Shown: positions 1 through 10,017 of the stretch, in pieces
How positions within the stretch are numbered: position 1 is the first letter of the stretch
Layout of the letters: every line of letters starts with the position of its first letter
Source of the DNA: Saccoglossus kowalevskii
Taxonomy: Eukaryota > Hemichordata > Enteropneusta > Harrimaniidae
DNA length: 30,742 nucleotides
Direction: 5' to 3'
NCBI RefSeq assembly: GCF_000003605.2
Contig: NW_003140832.1
Coordinates: 74,250-104,991, forward strand
Notes under the pieces: generated by a model
Seen by the model: the letters and a program-made list of their open reading frames with translations, nothing else
What the model was told of the DNA's origin: nothing
Databases searched by the model: none
Position numbers and translations under genes: made by a program

Positions 1-269
1 AAAAAATAAAACAAGAAAGTGTATGCAAGTCTAGATCTTTGGTTGTTACAAATTCAAGTTCATATACTTAGAATGACACATCAGTACGCAGATGGTTTTG
101 GGTGGAAACACACAAAATGAATATGTCCAACAGGTGTTTATGTATGCATGTCATTCTTTGAAATATTTGTGAGTGTATTCCCAACAAATAAAGTGTGATG
201 ACTATATCAATTCAGTGGCTTATCATTCGTGGGTTCAACATTTAATTATCAACATAAATTGTAATTGTA
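1..269. other. AT-rich noncoding leader of the window
   Basis: No open frame, repeat pair or RNA gene is recognisable here. The DNA is AT-rich and of ordinary complexity. If the frame at 270-686 is a terminal exon, an intron could lie here, but no splice site can be assigned with confidence. Confidence 0.5.
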
Positions 270-686
270 ATGGTTAATTTAAGCTGTTATATATTTGAAC
301 ATTTTAAAATAAATTACCAAATAATCATTCCCATATATGATGACCAGATTTTAGTCCATGCTTATAACGTGTTTTTTTTTTGCATCATAAGTTCAAAACT
401 ATTTTCTCTATTTTACTATGACCCAAACCGTTTAAATAATGAATTTAATACGAGAATAAATACTTGCAAAACAGTATGTGAACATATATTGATAAAGGCA
501 GATAAAAACACAATCACCAAATTGGGCAAAAAAAATGTATGGTGCAATTTTTCAACTGATTTTCCCTACATCAACCTAAATTCTTGGTGTACAACTCATT
601 TTAAAAGCCTTATACGAGACATTGTAAATACTCCTGTATCTAAGAAACGAAAGTCTGAGGACATATCCAGTGCGAGTCTATCGTGA
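270..686 (+). CDS. Unrecognised 138-residue open frame, possible terminal exon
   Basis: This is the longest open frame in the window after the receptor, running from an ATG to a TGA. I do not recognise a family. The first 50 residues are hydrophobic and AT-driven (Ile, Phe, Tyr). The second half looks more protein-like: cysteines near residues 66, 70, 92 and 107, then a basic tail with PVSKKRKSED close to the C-terminus that would fit a nuclear localisation signal. A pyrimidine tract ending in an AG (about 368-390) could be a splice acceptor, in which case only the later part is coding. An ATTAAA poly(A)-like hexamer lies at 898-903. In DNA with about 7-8% stop codons, a run this long somewhere in 30 kb is only mildly unexpected, so chance remains the leading alternative. 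Confidence 0.22.
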   Translation: MVNLSCYIFEHFKINYQIIIPIYDDQILVHAYNVFFFCIISSKLFSLFYYDPNRLNNEFNTRINTCKTVCEHILIKADKNTITKLGKKNVWCNFSTDFPYINLNSWCTTHFKSLIRDIVNTPVSKKRKSEDISSASLS

Positions 687-1240
687 AATTATGTTTGTCG
701 AATGTTACCGAATGACTCACCACCCATCTTAAAACAAGACTTAACTTTTAAGAAGTATATCTGGGAATAGTTATTTCACCAATGTTTTAATATTCAAAGA
801 TAAAAACAAACTAATTCGTAAATTATAGTTTTCGCCGCAATTACAAGTTAAATACGTGTAATTGTATTAATTCGCTGACTTGAAAGTATGGTGATATAAT
901 TAAATGACAACTTGTCGCACTCAAGGGACAATATGCATGGAAATCATGAGCAGTATTGACACATATATACAAACTATTTCATAAATTGGCCCAAGCTTAG
1001 TTTTTTTTGGTTTTTTTGGACAACGAAAGACAAATATGTACCCTTCAACGTAGTCAAAATGTAGATGACACTGACTTTAATCGAAGAAACTTGTCATTTC
1101 GTAACGTGTTATAAAACGTGTTTTGACTAAACGTAGTATAATTACCCACATAAGTTGAAATGCATATACGTGTTATAACCTCTAAAGTTACAACAGCAAG
1201 CCTTAGATGAAGATCGTAATTCTTATACAGGATACATATT
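687..1240. other. Noncoding, no recognised feature
   Basis: The stretch is AT-rich with short T runs near 1001-1018. It holds no gene, RNA or clear repeat. The minus-strand open frame starting near 1359 owes its first two thirds to the inverted-repeat arm that follows and is not considered real. Confidence 0.5.
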
Positions 1241-1363
1241 AGACTGGCAAAGTCGCGACGTCTTTTTTGTTTTACAAAAAGAAATAATTGTTCTTTTAGT
1301 CCCATTAGCGTGATCGCGAACACTAACCTGACCGCTAAAGAAATCCCGACTGGACGCATCTGC
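1241..1363 (-). repeat. Left arm of a divergent inverted repeat pair
   Basis: The reverse complement matches 1689-1816. The first 27 bases from the inner end are identical (starting GCAGATGCGTCCAGTCGGGA), followed by a diverged middle and a strongly matching outer end (TAAAACAAAAAAGA, then CTTTGCCAGTCT). By eye the arms are about 80% identical. They point away from each other and are separated by about 325 bp. No coding capacity is convincing. This is either a duplicated fragment of a dispersed repeat or the two ends of a nonautonomous element. Confidence 0.75.
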
Positions 1364-1688
1364 GGGCATTTGACTTCTATTAATTATTCATGAGTGGGTG
1401 GGTGTGTGTGTAAAAGTAAACATGACCTTTTAAAGGTTGAGGGATACTTAACTTTCTAAGTGTGAAGGCGATACTTGCATCCATGTTTACTGAAAACAAG
1501 TCGATTTAATGTACAATGTTTATAAGAAGTAGTCTTTCAAAATCGCCGGGACCTCAGAAGTGTTAAGGTCACGTACATTAACATAGATAAGATATGACGT
1601 ATATAGCACGTATATTCGTTGTCAATGTTAGTCAACAACTTTTAATTAGCATAATCACCAGTTTTCACTCCAACGCAGGAGGTCGCAC
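1364..1688. other. Spacer between the inverted repeat arms
   Basis: This 325-bp spacer holds a GT-rich run at about 1393-1412 and otherwise ordinary noncoding DNA. If the two arms are ends of one element, this is its interior. No target-site duplication or open frame supports that. Confidence 0.4.
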
Positions 1689-1816
1689 GCAGATGCGTCC
1701 AGTCGGGATTTCTTTCGCAGTCACGCTAGTTTTTGCGATCAGGTTAAAAAGGCTTAATTGACAATTATTTCTATTTTTGTTGTAAAACAAAAAAGAAGTC
1801 TCGGCTTTGCCAGTCT
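1689..1816 (+). repeat. Right arm of the divergent inverted repeat pair
   Basis: This is the partner of 1241-1363 in opposite orientation. It differs from its partner mainly by an insertion of about 7 bases in the T-rich part (near 1775-1785) and by scattered substitutions at CpG-type positions, as expected of an old repeat. It ends near CTTTGCCAGTCT, after which the similarity is lost. Confidence 0.75.
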
Positions 1817-2090
1817 AGATATATATTATGACTGGCATTGCAAATAAGTAATGAGATGCGCCCTCAGCGTATCCAGAGCCACTTGTGTCAAATTTATTCT
1901 TCTTTCGTAGAACACTGAACTGTCTAACATTCTTATTTTGCCAGAGATGTCTTATGTGTACTCATCACGGGGGGGGGGGGGTACTCACATGAAAGACAGC
2001 GAAAAATAGTTTCAATGACAAACTCGACGTTTCAGGAACAATAAATCACTTACCCTGTCTTGTGCCCTCTGGTGGCCACATCTATTTTAG
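1817..2090. repeat. Noncoding with a G13 homopolymer (1969-1981)
   Basis: A run of 13 G residues sits at 1969-1981. It is flanked by similar strings on both sides (GTACTCATCAC before, GTACTCACAT after), a possible old short duplication. Nothing else is recognised here. The exact run length is vulnerable to sequencing error. Confidence 0.6.
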
Positions 2091-2119
2091 ACTCGCCGAT
2101 CGAGGGCGCATCGGCGAGT
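2091..2119. repeat. GC-rich hairpin, 10-bp perfect stem
   Basis: The arm ACTCGCCGAT (2091-2100) is the exact reverse complement of 2110-2119, with a 9-base loop. Hairpins of this size occur about once per 30 kb by chance, although the high GC of this stem makes it less expected here. No function is assigned. Confidence 0.5.
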
Positions 2120-2246
2120 GTCAATTAAAGTTGTATGTTGCCCCTCAGATTACTAAAACAAGTGTAATAGTAGTCTAAGTTTGCCCTTGTTGGCTGCAGC
2201 TCGTAGATATTATTATCACCACGCATAGTAATCGTGATAAAGCTAC

Positions 2247-2458
2247 TACTGTGGGATACTTTATTTTTGCTGGAATTAATTTTCACTGAAAAGGCTTTTT
2301 GGGCGTTTTGTATAGAATTAATTTTCACTGATTTTTGATGAGTTTTATGTGAAATATAGGAAAAAAAGTATATTCGCTGGATTTTATTTTCACGGAATCA
2401 TCCCTTCAGTGAAAATAGCAAAAATAAATTCCAAGCGAAAATAAAGTATTCTACAGTA
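2247..2458. mobile_element. MITE-like element with TA-flanked terminal inverted repeats
   Basis: The left end (TACTGTGGGATACTTTATTT, from 2247) and the right end read backward from 2458 (TACTGTAGAATACTTTATTT) match at about 18 of 20 positions. The similarity continues inward for roughly 40 bases with a few indels (tttgctggaatt and ttcgcttggaat). The element is about 212 bp, has no open frame, and begins and ends with TA, which fits a TA target-site duplication of the Tc1/mariner kind. Inside, the string GAATTAATTTTCACTGA occurs twice (near 2273 and 2316), and related 'ttattttcac' strings repeat. MITEs with comparable ends are common in marine invertebrate genomes (recalled, not searched). Confidence 0.75.
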
Positions 2459-3886
2459 TTTCGATCAATTATATATTACAAATCTACCTGTATATCAGTA
2501 ATGTCTCATGTCACTAGTCATGTGACAATGATGCCCTTTTGGTGGGAAGTGCCCTATACTCGGGCGGATCTACACAACCAAAGCAACTTAATTCACATAT
2601 GTTGCACATGTAGGAGTAATCGTGTTACGCTGTTCAGGGGAGTCTCAACAACTATTCCAAAGAACCATTTTCTGAGAGTTTTCGGTATTTGTTTTCGCCG
2701 TGATCATTGCCAGGCGGTGAAAATGCCCGGATGTCCGCCCGAGAATGAATAAAAAAATCCGATCGTACGGTGCGCCATCACAGTCGATATAGTGAATGAC
2801 GCGATTTTGATTTAAAAGACAATTTTCGAATACAACTTGAAACATATGTCTACATAATTTGAATAACGTCACACTCATCCCACGTAGAGCGGCGAACGCT
2901 TGAATTTCGCTATAACAGAACTTGTACCTTATTTGTCGCGTGGAACGTCGCAAAACCGACGACGTGGCTTGGCATCTGTGATAAAAGAACTGACCAGCCT
3001 CTCTTTCTGTTTAGAAGAATGGAAGTTTCGTCATGGTCACTTCAAGTTCAAGTTCATGTTCAATTTTATCTTCAAATATTTCAAACACCTTCAAGTTGAC
3101 AACGAGGACCGAGGCCTAGGGTGCCCTTCATAAACACCAGTTTTGTTGCAGTCCATTTAGACATGTATTTACAAGCCGTCATGTGTATACAAGTGTAGAT
3201 TGCTGAGATTCGAAATGACCTTCAACGATTATTCCGTGTGATAAAAACACGATACAATCAGTATATTTTTCCAACGCCCGTATGAATCTAAAAATAGACA
3301 GACACATCGCTTAATTTATTATATTGTGTTGTGTTCTGTTAAGTCGCAATATCCTCGTACTAAGCAAAGGCCGCATTATTTCTCTATTGAACCGGCTTAA
3401 ACAAAGGTTAATCGGCAAATGATCCAAAACACAGTTTGTAGCGTCAAAACCACATGGCAAATCACAAATGAGTCCTATTCAGATGCAAACTGCTCGTTCT
3501 TTGAGTAGCCACTTTAATCCTGTATTTATATTTTCCAGCACGCGCCAGAGCGCGTATTTGTTTTAATACACACAAGATCAAGTGACGGCGCCCACAAAGG
3601 CATGAACTCCGCGCTTTTCTATCCGTCACGAAATGGTTTTCAAATTCCGTTTTCTGTTATTGTACTTACCGCCTATTCATGCGCCTATTATTCAAATGTC
3701 ACCACTGGTACTGAGCTCTTGATCCTAGAGGCCTTCATGCAAGCTGACCGTTTTGTATTTCTGTAAATAACCCGACAGTCTTCATTTTGATTTACTTTGT
3801 TATGAACGCATATCTTAAATGTGAGTGTTTTGTAACGAGAACTAGTCATCGGAAATGATAGGAAATATACATAAACAAGATAATGC
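2459..3886. other. Noncoding, no gene supported
   Basis: About 1.4 kb contains only open frames of chance length on both strands (at most about 100 codons, mutually overlapping near 2500-2950). A small imperfect tandem of TTCAAG-like units lies near 3040-3065. No splice-framed exon or RNA gene is recognisable. Confidence 0.5.
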
Positions 3887-3904
3887 ATATATATATATAT
3901 ATAT
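3887..3904. repeat. (AT)9 microsatellite
   Basis: Nine perfect AT units, with TGCATA-type sequence on both edges. A simple repeat of variable length. Confidence 0.9.
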
Positions 3905-4384
3905 TTGCATATAGTAACACTTCAACATTCAAATGACGTACGCTACTGATGTCCGAAAACAGGATACATAGTTACAATAAATAAATTATTGCATAAAATA
4001 TGCTTTTCACAATCATGACTGTCGGAAAATAGACATACTGTAATTCACTTAGCTAACACAAGTTCGCTGCGATGTTTCATAACGACTTTTGTTGGATAGG
4101 GGAATACATGCAATCAGAGACACGTAGCTCTTAGCGCCCGTGTCCATTCACTTGTAATGCCATGTCTGGTACCGTTGATTAGCAATTAATGTACATCCGT
4201 GTATCGTGTTTTTGCGTAGCGTTACGGAAGTGGAGGTGCCGTGTACGAGGAACATGGTCAATCATTTGTTTATTATTATCACCACATGAAGCAATAATTT
4301 CAGAGTTGGGATGTCTTTTATCATGGAAGGTACTAACGGAGTACTTCCATGCTTTTATATATATACCGATGATACATAAAACGG
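3905..4384. other. Noncoding, no recognised feature
   Basis: A plus-strand open frame of about 120 codons beginning at 4189 crosses from this stretch into the inverted repeat that follows. It has no recognisable domain and is treated as chance. Confidence 0.45.
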
Positions 4385-4524
4385 GGGAGTCGTCACCTGC
4401 GCATGCGTCAGATGATCATAGCGTATCAATGTTTACAAACAAGCGTCTATCCATGAGCCTTTGCGTTTTTAACGTGTGTTGCTTGGGACTCAATTCCCGC
4501 GCGTGCGCAGGTGACGACCCTCCC
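4385..4524. repeat. GC-rich inverted repeat with 92-bp spacer
   Basis: TCGTCACCTGCGCATGCG (4390-4407) pairs with 4500-4517 at 17 of 18 positions. Just outside, both arms carry GGGAG-type sequence. The left arm contains TGCGCATGCG, which matches the palindromic NRF1 consensus, and the right arm keeps the CGTGCGCA version. The layout fits the ends of a roughly 140-bp MITE. No target-site duplication is visible, so it may instead be a promoter-like inverted motif. Confidence 0.6.
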
Positions 4525-5770
4525 TCTTTAAGAGTTGCGAATGCCGAATAGGCTACCGTTGTCACATCGTGCGATTAACCAAAACTATTTTAGAACAATG
4601 AGCCTGAGTATAACAAGGTTTAGACCATCGCGAGTAAGGTTAGTTTTATCGCACTGTTTAGTAGGGTAACTAAAACAATATGGCCCAACAAACGTCCCCC
4701 GTCAGTGTGACTTCTCTGTAATGTAGAGTTGACTTATCGATAAGTTGACGACGACCCAATTCCAATCTGAGACTCAAGCTTTATTAAGTTTACGCGTCGT
4801 GGACCACAATGTGATGCAATTTGGTCTAATTGCATTTTTTAACTTAATGAATAAAGTCCACTAATTTCACCCCAATCTCGATTCAGCCTTTGTGTACGCA
4901 CAGTTGCCTTTTATATTTGTTTGAAAAAACCCGTCAACATTGAAATGAACTAAGTTGAGATAATACAAATATTTCTACTTTAAACATTGTATTTCTCGCT
5001 CACGACATACACAGATGAGAACAAGACACTTAACCCAAATTATTACTCACAATTTTATGAATTTACAGAAGGAACGAATATAACAGTTAAAATGAGTATG
5101 GAAAAATAGCAAAGTACATTATGCTTTTAGTAAGATTGTCATTTACATTTATTTACACGTAAAATAATCCTAGGTGAAAAGTACAAAATATCACAATACA
5201 CTTAATAGACCACGTACAGAGCTCTCGCCCACTAATCTATGTTAAAATGAATAGTGATCTGTCATTCTGGCAAATCACAATGAGTAAGTTGTATGGTTGC
5301 CTGTGATGCTACTGTTAATACTGACAGATGTTACAAATTCCCGGTGAAAAAAACGAAAAAACAAAAACAACAAAAAAACACGACTGAACACGTTGATTCT
5401 GTTAATGTCCTGCCACTACACCTATGTGCGTGTTGAATTTAAACAAACAAAACAGTCACTGTTTTTATTCAATCACCTTATGTTTTACTTCCAACATATC
5501 AAATTTACATGTACAATCGTCTTAAATTGAAGTCACACCCATCGTCGTGATAAACAACAATTTAGTTGCTAATGCTAACAAGATAATTAGGAAGGTAGAA
5601 ACATCCAGGAAATAGGGGAAAACAGACCATTTGTGTGATTTCTCTTGATGCCAGTGATATGTTGTCCGATTGTGCAAGCAAATTAATATATTGTAGGCTT
5701 CTTCCGAGATTGGCTAGTGACGTGCACGATCGCCGACAACATATCCAAATTAGATCGTCGCCACAAACGG
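4525..5770. other. Noncoding; 14-bp perfect palindrome at 4732-4745
   Basis: No gene is seen. ACTTATCGATAAGT at 4732-4745 is a perfect palindrome whose core TATCGATA equals the DRE/DREF element known from insects. In this genome its meaning is unknown. An A-rich tract (5345-5385) with repeated AAAAACAA strings is low complexity. Confidence 0.45.
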
Positions 5771-5966
5771 CCGACTAGATCTCATGGAAGGCGAGAGAAC
5801 CACGTCAAATAGTGTTCCATTTACTTATCGTGCTCACTCACAGATTTACGTGGCCATGGTGTTTGGAACAGCCGGTGAACGCGCGACGGAAGAGAATGGG
5901 ACAATATCTGAGAGGCATAAACAAGTCACGTGACTCTCTCGCTCTCAACGAGATCTCAGCCATACG
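5771..5966. mobile_element. Fold-back repeat copy A
   Basis: This is an imperfect palindrome about 196 bp long. The left arm (AGATCTCATGGAAGGCGAGAG) resembles the reverse complement of the right arm (AGATCTCGTTGAGAGCGAGAG). The right half, read on the minus strand (5966 to about 5870), aligns to the plus half of copy C over about 95 bases at roughly 70% identity by eye. Shared landmarks are GAGCGAGAGAG, GACTTGT and the closing CGCGTTC. The left half is shortened in its middle but retains TCAAATAGTGTTCCA, which is also present in copy B. It has no open frame. The copy is probably a nonautonomous fold-back or MITE-type element. Confidence 0.65.
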
Positions 5967-6760
5967 TCACATCAGGATGTGATGAACAGTTGTCTGTTTT
6001 TAACATTTTACTGATTATTACACGACTAGGTACTAAATAAGACGAATAAAATGGCGTACTTGACACACAATATCACAAGACCCTGATATCGACAAATAAC
6101 CTACTAATTCGCACGTAATTTTAATTTTACAGCAGTCAGTAACATGTCAAGAAAATTACAAAAATATGTAAAATGATGCAGTTGCAAGCAGTTGTCTTTC
6201 ATCATATAACCTTTGACCCTTGATATTTAACCTCTCTCAATGAAACCCGTATGTTGTCCAGTCAGACGTATATATATATATAAGTTTATATTGCTTAGAA
6301 ATGTGTTGACAGAAACCAGAATGACTGACTTATATACTTTTGCAATGATGATAACATTGAAAAATTTCTATGGAAGAACAATAATTCTACTTTTTTTTAT
6401 TGCCGAATAATACAGTGGCCAGGTTTAGAACGCAAAATCTATTTATTTCTCGCTGAGAACTGAAAATATACGTATAATTTCTTTGGAAACTAACTATTTA
6501 TGCGGTTTTATGATTTTTTTTAATATTAACGTAACATACACTAGTTCACGTAACACTAACGTGTCGCATAATAACCATACTTGTGATTTACACTTTAAAA
6601 AAAAATATAATATACTAGTACTTTTGTTTTAACGCAAACAACTTTAATTTGAACATTCGAATTCCCTACTAATTACAATATTAAATTCAACAAACAAAGC
6701 CATGATTATGAACGCATTTACACAGCTTTCGCTTCCGTGACTAGTTAAGGACAAAAGTTT
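5967..6760. other. Noncoding; (TA)7 at 6269-6283
   Basis: A (TA)7 tract lies at about 6269-6283 and an A run near 6597-6605. No gene or RNA is supported in this very AT-rich spacer between two fold-back copies. Confidence 0.5.
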
Positions 6761-6956
6761 TAGATCATCGAGAGCGTGGGAGTCACGAGACTTTAAATTG
6801 ACCCTCAAATAGTGTTCCAGTCTCTCTCGTCGCAGTCGTTGCGTCTATTGTTGCCCTGTACACGGTAACTTCGTTATTTAGAACAATGGGTGCGAGGGAC
6901 ACAAACAAGTCTTTTGGCTTTCTTGCCGGCAACGTAATCTCGGCATCCACGGCGGG
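6761..6956. mobile_element. Fold-back repeat copy B
   Basis: This copy has the same size and layout as copy A. The plus half (6761-6845) shares TCACGAGACTT, a central TCAAATAGTGTTCCA and TCTCTCTCGTCG with the family. The minus half (6956 to about 6870) reads GAGATTACGTTG ... GACTTGTTTGTG, matching the minus half of copy A. Each half also contains a small internal GAGAG / CTCTC stem, so the unit is a palindrome of palindromes. The minus-strand open frame over 6874-7086 is an artefact of this repeat. Confidence 0.65.
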
Positions 6957-8920
6957 TAAATCTAGAAGTTGGAATTTTGGGTACCATATGTAGATGGCGC
7001 ATAATGTTTAATGTGACTGACCTGCGATTGACATCGCCAGATTGTGATTGGATATAAAGCTGGCTACTGCACGTGGTGATCCCCAAAAGATTATTGCATG
7101 CTAAGCCCAGGCTTATATTGAATAGCAGTTAACACACCAGTAAAATAAAAAAAAAATGAAAACAAAACGTGAATTGCCCAGGCATAATAAAGTAAACGTT
7201 GATTTATGTGTGTGGGGATTTACTACAATAACAACGGAGTTACATGTGTACTGTGTCGCTGTGTACTGCGCATGTTTAGTCTAATGTGCCGGGGTAATGG
7301 GCAGAGGTTCAGCGATTAAGACATAAATATTCATCCGCATGCTGGACAACACCATATGCTTGGTAAATATAAAATAGCTATTGCTATACTCATTTTGGAG
7401 GAGGGGGCACACTAAGTTGGCATAGTGCCAAAATTGTGAACGTATTTCATAGTAGGTTTATGATATAAACCATAGCAAAACAATAAAGCTCACTTATGTC
7501 ATCGTAAATGGCACTTCTTCTTTTTATGTCGTGCTATACCTGAGATGTAATCTTATAGTTATATTACTACTATGTATAATCTGCAGAGAACTTTTCAACT
7601 GTAAGCATCACAAGATTTTGTACAGTTCATGAGAAGAACTCTTATCAAAAAGAATCTTGAATCTGAATTTAGAAGGATCACTTAAAATAAGGTAAACGTG
7701 CAAAAAATCAAAATGCACACATGTAAAAAGTCTTGAGTGTATACAATTATGCCAATGTTTGATTTGGCGATTAGACATCACGACATCGTTTCTGTCAAGT
7801 ACAGGCTAGCTTCATTGCTTCGTTATTTCAGGATTCGTTACCATATCAACGGATTTTAATATTTTTCATGGCGATCACAATAATCGGTTGGAGGTGTTCT
7901 GCATATAATACGAAATAGGAATGCTACTTTACAATGACGCTTCGACAGGGGCAATGAAGGATGTCGTAAAACGCACATGTGTCAATATTTACTGGAAATC
8001 CCCTGTAAATCAGAAACACTCACTTCTATAGTACACAAATGTTCGTTAATATCATATGTCTCCTGACATAACAGAGTAATTAAACAATTATGGGTTTAAG
8101 AGAAAAAAAACACACATCCATTTAGAATGAATATCAGCCGTGTACAAATGTTGTGTCATGTGAGAAGAAATGCGGGCATCTATTATAATTCCCTATCACA
8201 CGAATCTGCCCACCTCGAAATTATTAAAATTGTGAAATTGATAAGGAAATCGTGCTGGTACTAAATCTGGTGAATCAGAAAAATCAATTTAATTTAATTG
8301 AACTGAGGAAACAAAATAAAATTCAAAATAACATCAAGCCCTTACTGCAGTGAGAGTGCGGTTACCAATAATTTACGATATTGAAATCACGCTACAGTAC
8401 GATTACCACTTTGCCACAATAGCTCAGATTAGCAAGATTGGGATCAATCTTAAAATAAACCTGCTTTTTCAAACTAATATCTTAAGCTAAGAAACCGCAT
8501 ACATGGTACACTTTGTCATCTACTAGCTATCCGTAGTGCGTATTAGCACAAAATGCAAAACAAAAATATAATAATACTTTCAGCTGATGTTGCTAACTAA
8601 GTTAAATGTCTAAATAACATAAACTTAGCATGAATTATTTAAATATTTAGTATGAAGACAACACACTCAAATTAAGTTCCACATGTAGGAAAATTAGATA
8701 GATATATTTAAAAGAGAAATGCCAATGCCACTAATCTCGCAAACTTGTCGTAGTTCTATACGGTTCATAATAACATTATACACTACATTATGATAAATAT
8801 ACAAGCCATTCAGTGAATCGCTATTGTAATAGAAATAGTTCGTTCCAATTACTTGATAAGCCTAAGCAAGTATTCGTTTTTGCATAGTGCTGTGTTCAAA
8901 TATATAAATCATATGCATAT
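6957..8920. other. Noncoding, no gene supported
   Basis: Nearly 2 kb contains no open frame of interest and no strong repeat. It is AT-rich throughout. A perfect CATATGCATATG palindrome lies immediately before copy C, at about 8910-8921. Confidence 0.5.
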
Positions 8921-9120
8921 GGCCGCCGATATCTCGTTTTGAGCGAGAGAGCACGAGACTTGTACGTGACCGTCGAACAGTGCTCTATTGGCTCTCTCGT
9001 CATCGCGTTCCCTGACCTAAGTTACCATCAGGACAATTGACGTGATGACGGGAGAGAAAGGAAAACGTATTGATAGGTAAAACAAGCCTCGTACTCCCCA
9101 CACTCCCAAAAATATCCCGG
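8921..9120. mobile_element. Fold-back repeat copy C
   Basis: This is the best-preserved plus half in the family: GATATCTCGTTTTGAGCGAG at 8928, then CACGAGACTTGTACGTGACC, AACAGTGCTC and GGCTCTCTCGTCATCGCG. The minus half (9120 to about 9020) is more diverged but still shows GGATAT, GAGTACGAGGCTTGTTTTA and CTCTCCCGTCATCACG in the family order. Total span and arm order match copies A and B. Confidence 0.6.
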
Positions 9121-9350
9121 GGACCATTTGCATGTAAGATATATTGTATTCATAAATTCTAAACATTTTTTTAAACTTTCAACTACCAGCCCTGAATGTC
9201 AAAAGCATTCGACGTTTGTAATATGTATTCAAGAAGTGATGCTATTTAATCGTTGTCATGGTCACCAGAGGCAAATTATACATCTGGAAGATCTTACCGA
9301 GCCACTCGGACCAATCATTTCTATACTCTTTACAATAATCTTCAGTAAAA
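9121..9350. other. Short noncoding spacer
   Basis: Nothing is recognised here. A 100-codon open frame beginning at 9128 starts on TTG, not ATG, and runs into the fold-back fragment. Confidence 0.4.
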
Positions 9351-9412
9351 CGTACATTGAGGACAGAGACAATGTACGTGGCCAACAGTGTTCATCGTCT
9401 CTGTCTGGATTG
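9351..9412 (+). repeat. Half-copy fragment of the fold-back family (D)
   Basis: This holds GTACGTGGCC, AACAGTGTTCAT and CGTCTCTGTC in the same order as the plus half of copy C (GTACGTGACC, AACAGTGCTC, GCTCTCTCGTC). It also carries two perfect nested stems: ACGTACATTG (9350-9359) with 9370-9379, and GACAGAGAC (9362-9370) with 9397-9405. The second half of the element is missing. Confidence 0.45.
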
Positions 9413-9730
9413 GGTAGAATATACTCTTAGACCTTATTCATAGTAAGCATTTCACAGATGGGATCGATTCTATGATCTTCCCGAATAGAAACGTAAACGA
9501 TACAACACATGCGTGATTACAAAAAAGTACATACAAAATTCATAACATTAATGACCCAGAGTTCCCGATCCTGAGATGAAAAATATTCACGTGAATATAC
9601 GTCACAAAATGTCTCTGTGTCACGTGATTGCAAGTGATGTAACATTCGTGTAAATACATTGTATGCTTGTTTCATTTTGATTTAAATTATTTGAAAATAA
9701 CACTGTGCAAGATAATATAAACATCCCTCG

Positions 9731-9732
<2 letters not shown>
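9413..9732. other. Noncoding, no recognised feature
   Basis: An AT-rich stretch downstream of the receptor's 3' end. No canonical AATAAA is seen on the minus strand here. Confidence 0.45.

Positions 9733-9764
<32 letters not shown>
9733..9764. repeat. (TA)16 microsatellite
   Basis: Thirty-two bases of perfect TA repeat, about 250 bp beyond the receptor stop codon. It is likely to vary in length between individuals. Confidence 0.95.
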
Positions 9765-9769
<5 letters not shown>

Positions 9770-10017
9770 TTCTAGATTACCGTTTGTATTAAAACATGTA
9801 AACTATAAAATTACGTAATATTCTGTTTTTCGACAGTTATAACAAATCACCCACCACTTTATATGTTCGTGTATTGTCTAACTGAGTTTTAACTAAGTCC
9901 CAGAGAATGATTCGCCCGTCAAAAATGAGATGCTTCCATAAGTCTGTAGAAGTATTGTCTAGTTGTTAATTTCTATGCACTCACGTCGCAGACGGACCGC
10001 GGCACGGAACGCCAAGT
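9765..10017 (-). other. Likely 3' untranslated region of the receptor gene
   Basis: On the minus strand this follows the receptor stop codon directly. A variant poly(A) hexamer TATAAA lies at 9858-9863 (TTTATA on plus). No AATAAA or ATTAAA was found between here and 9420. No A-tail remnant follows the stop codon, so the gene does not look like a recent retrocopy. Confidence 0.35.

Noticed and set aside
4189-4551. 120-codon plus frame with an ATG
   Set aside because: It runs through both arms of the GC-rich inverted repeat, which removes stops locally. There is no domain or credible composition.
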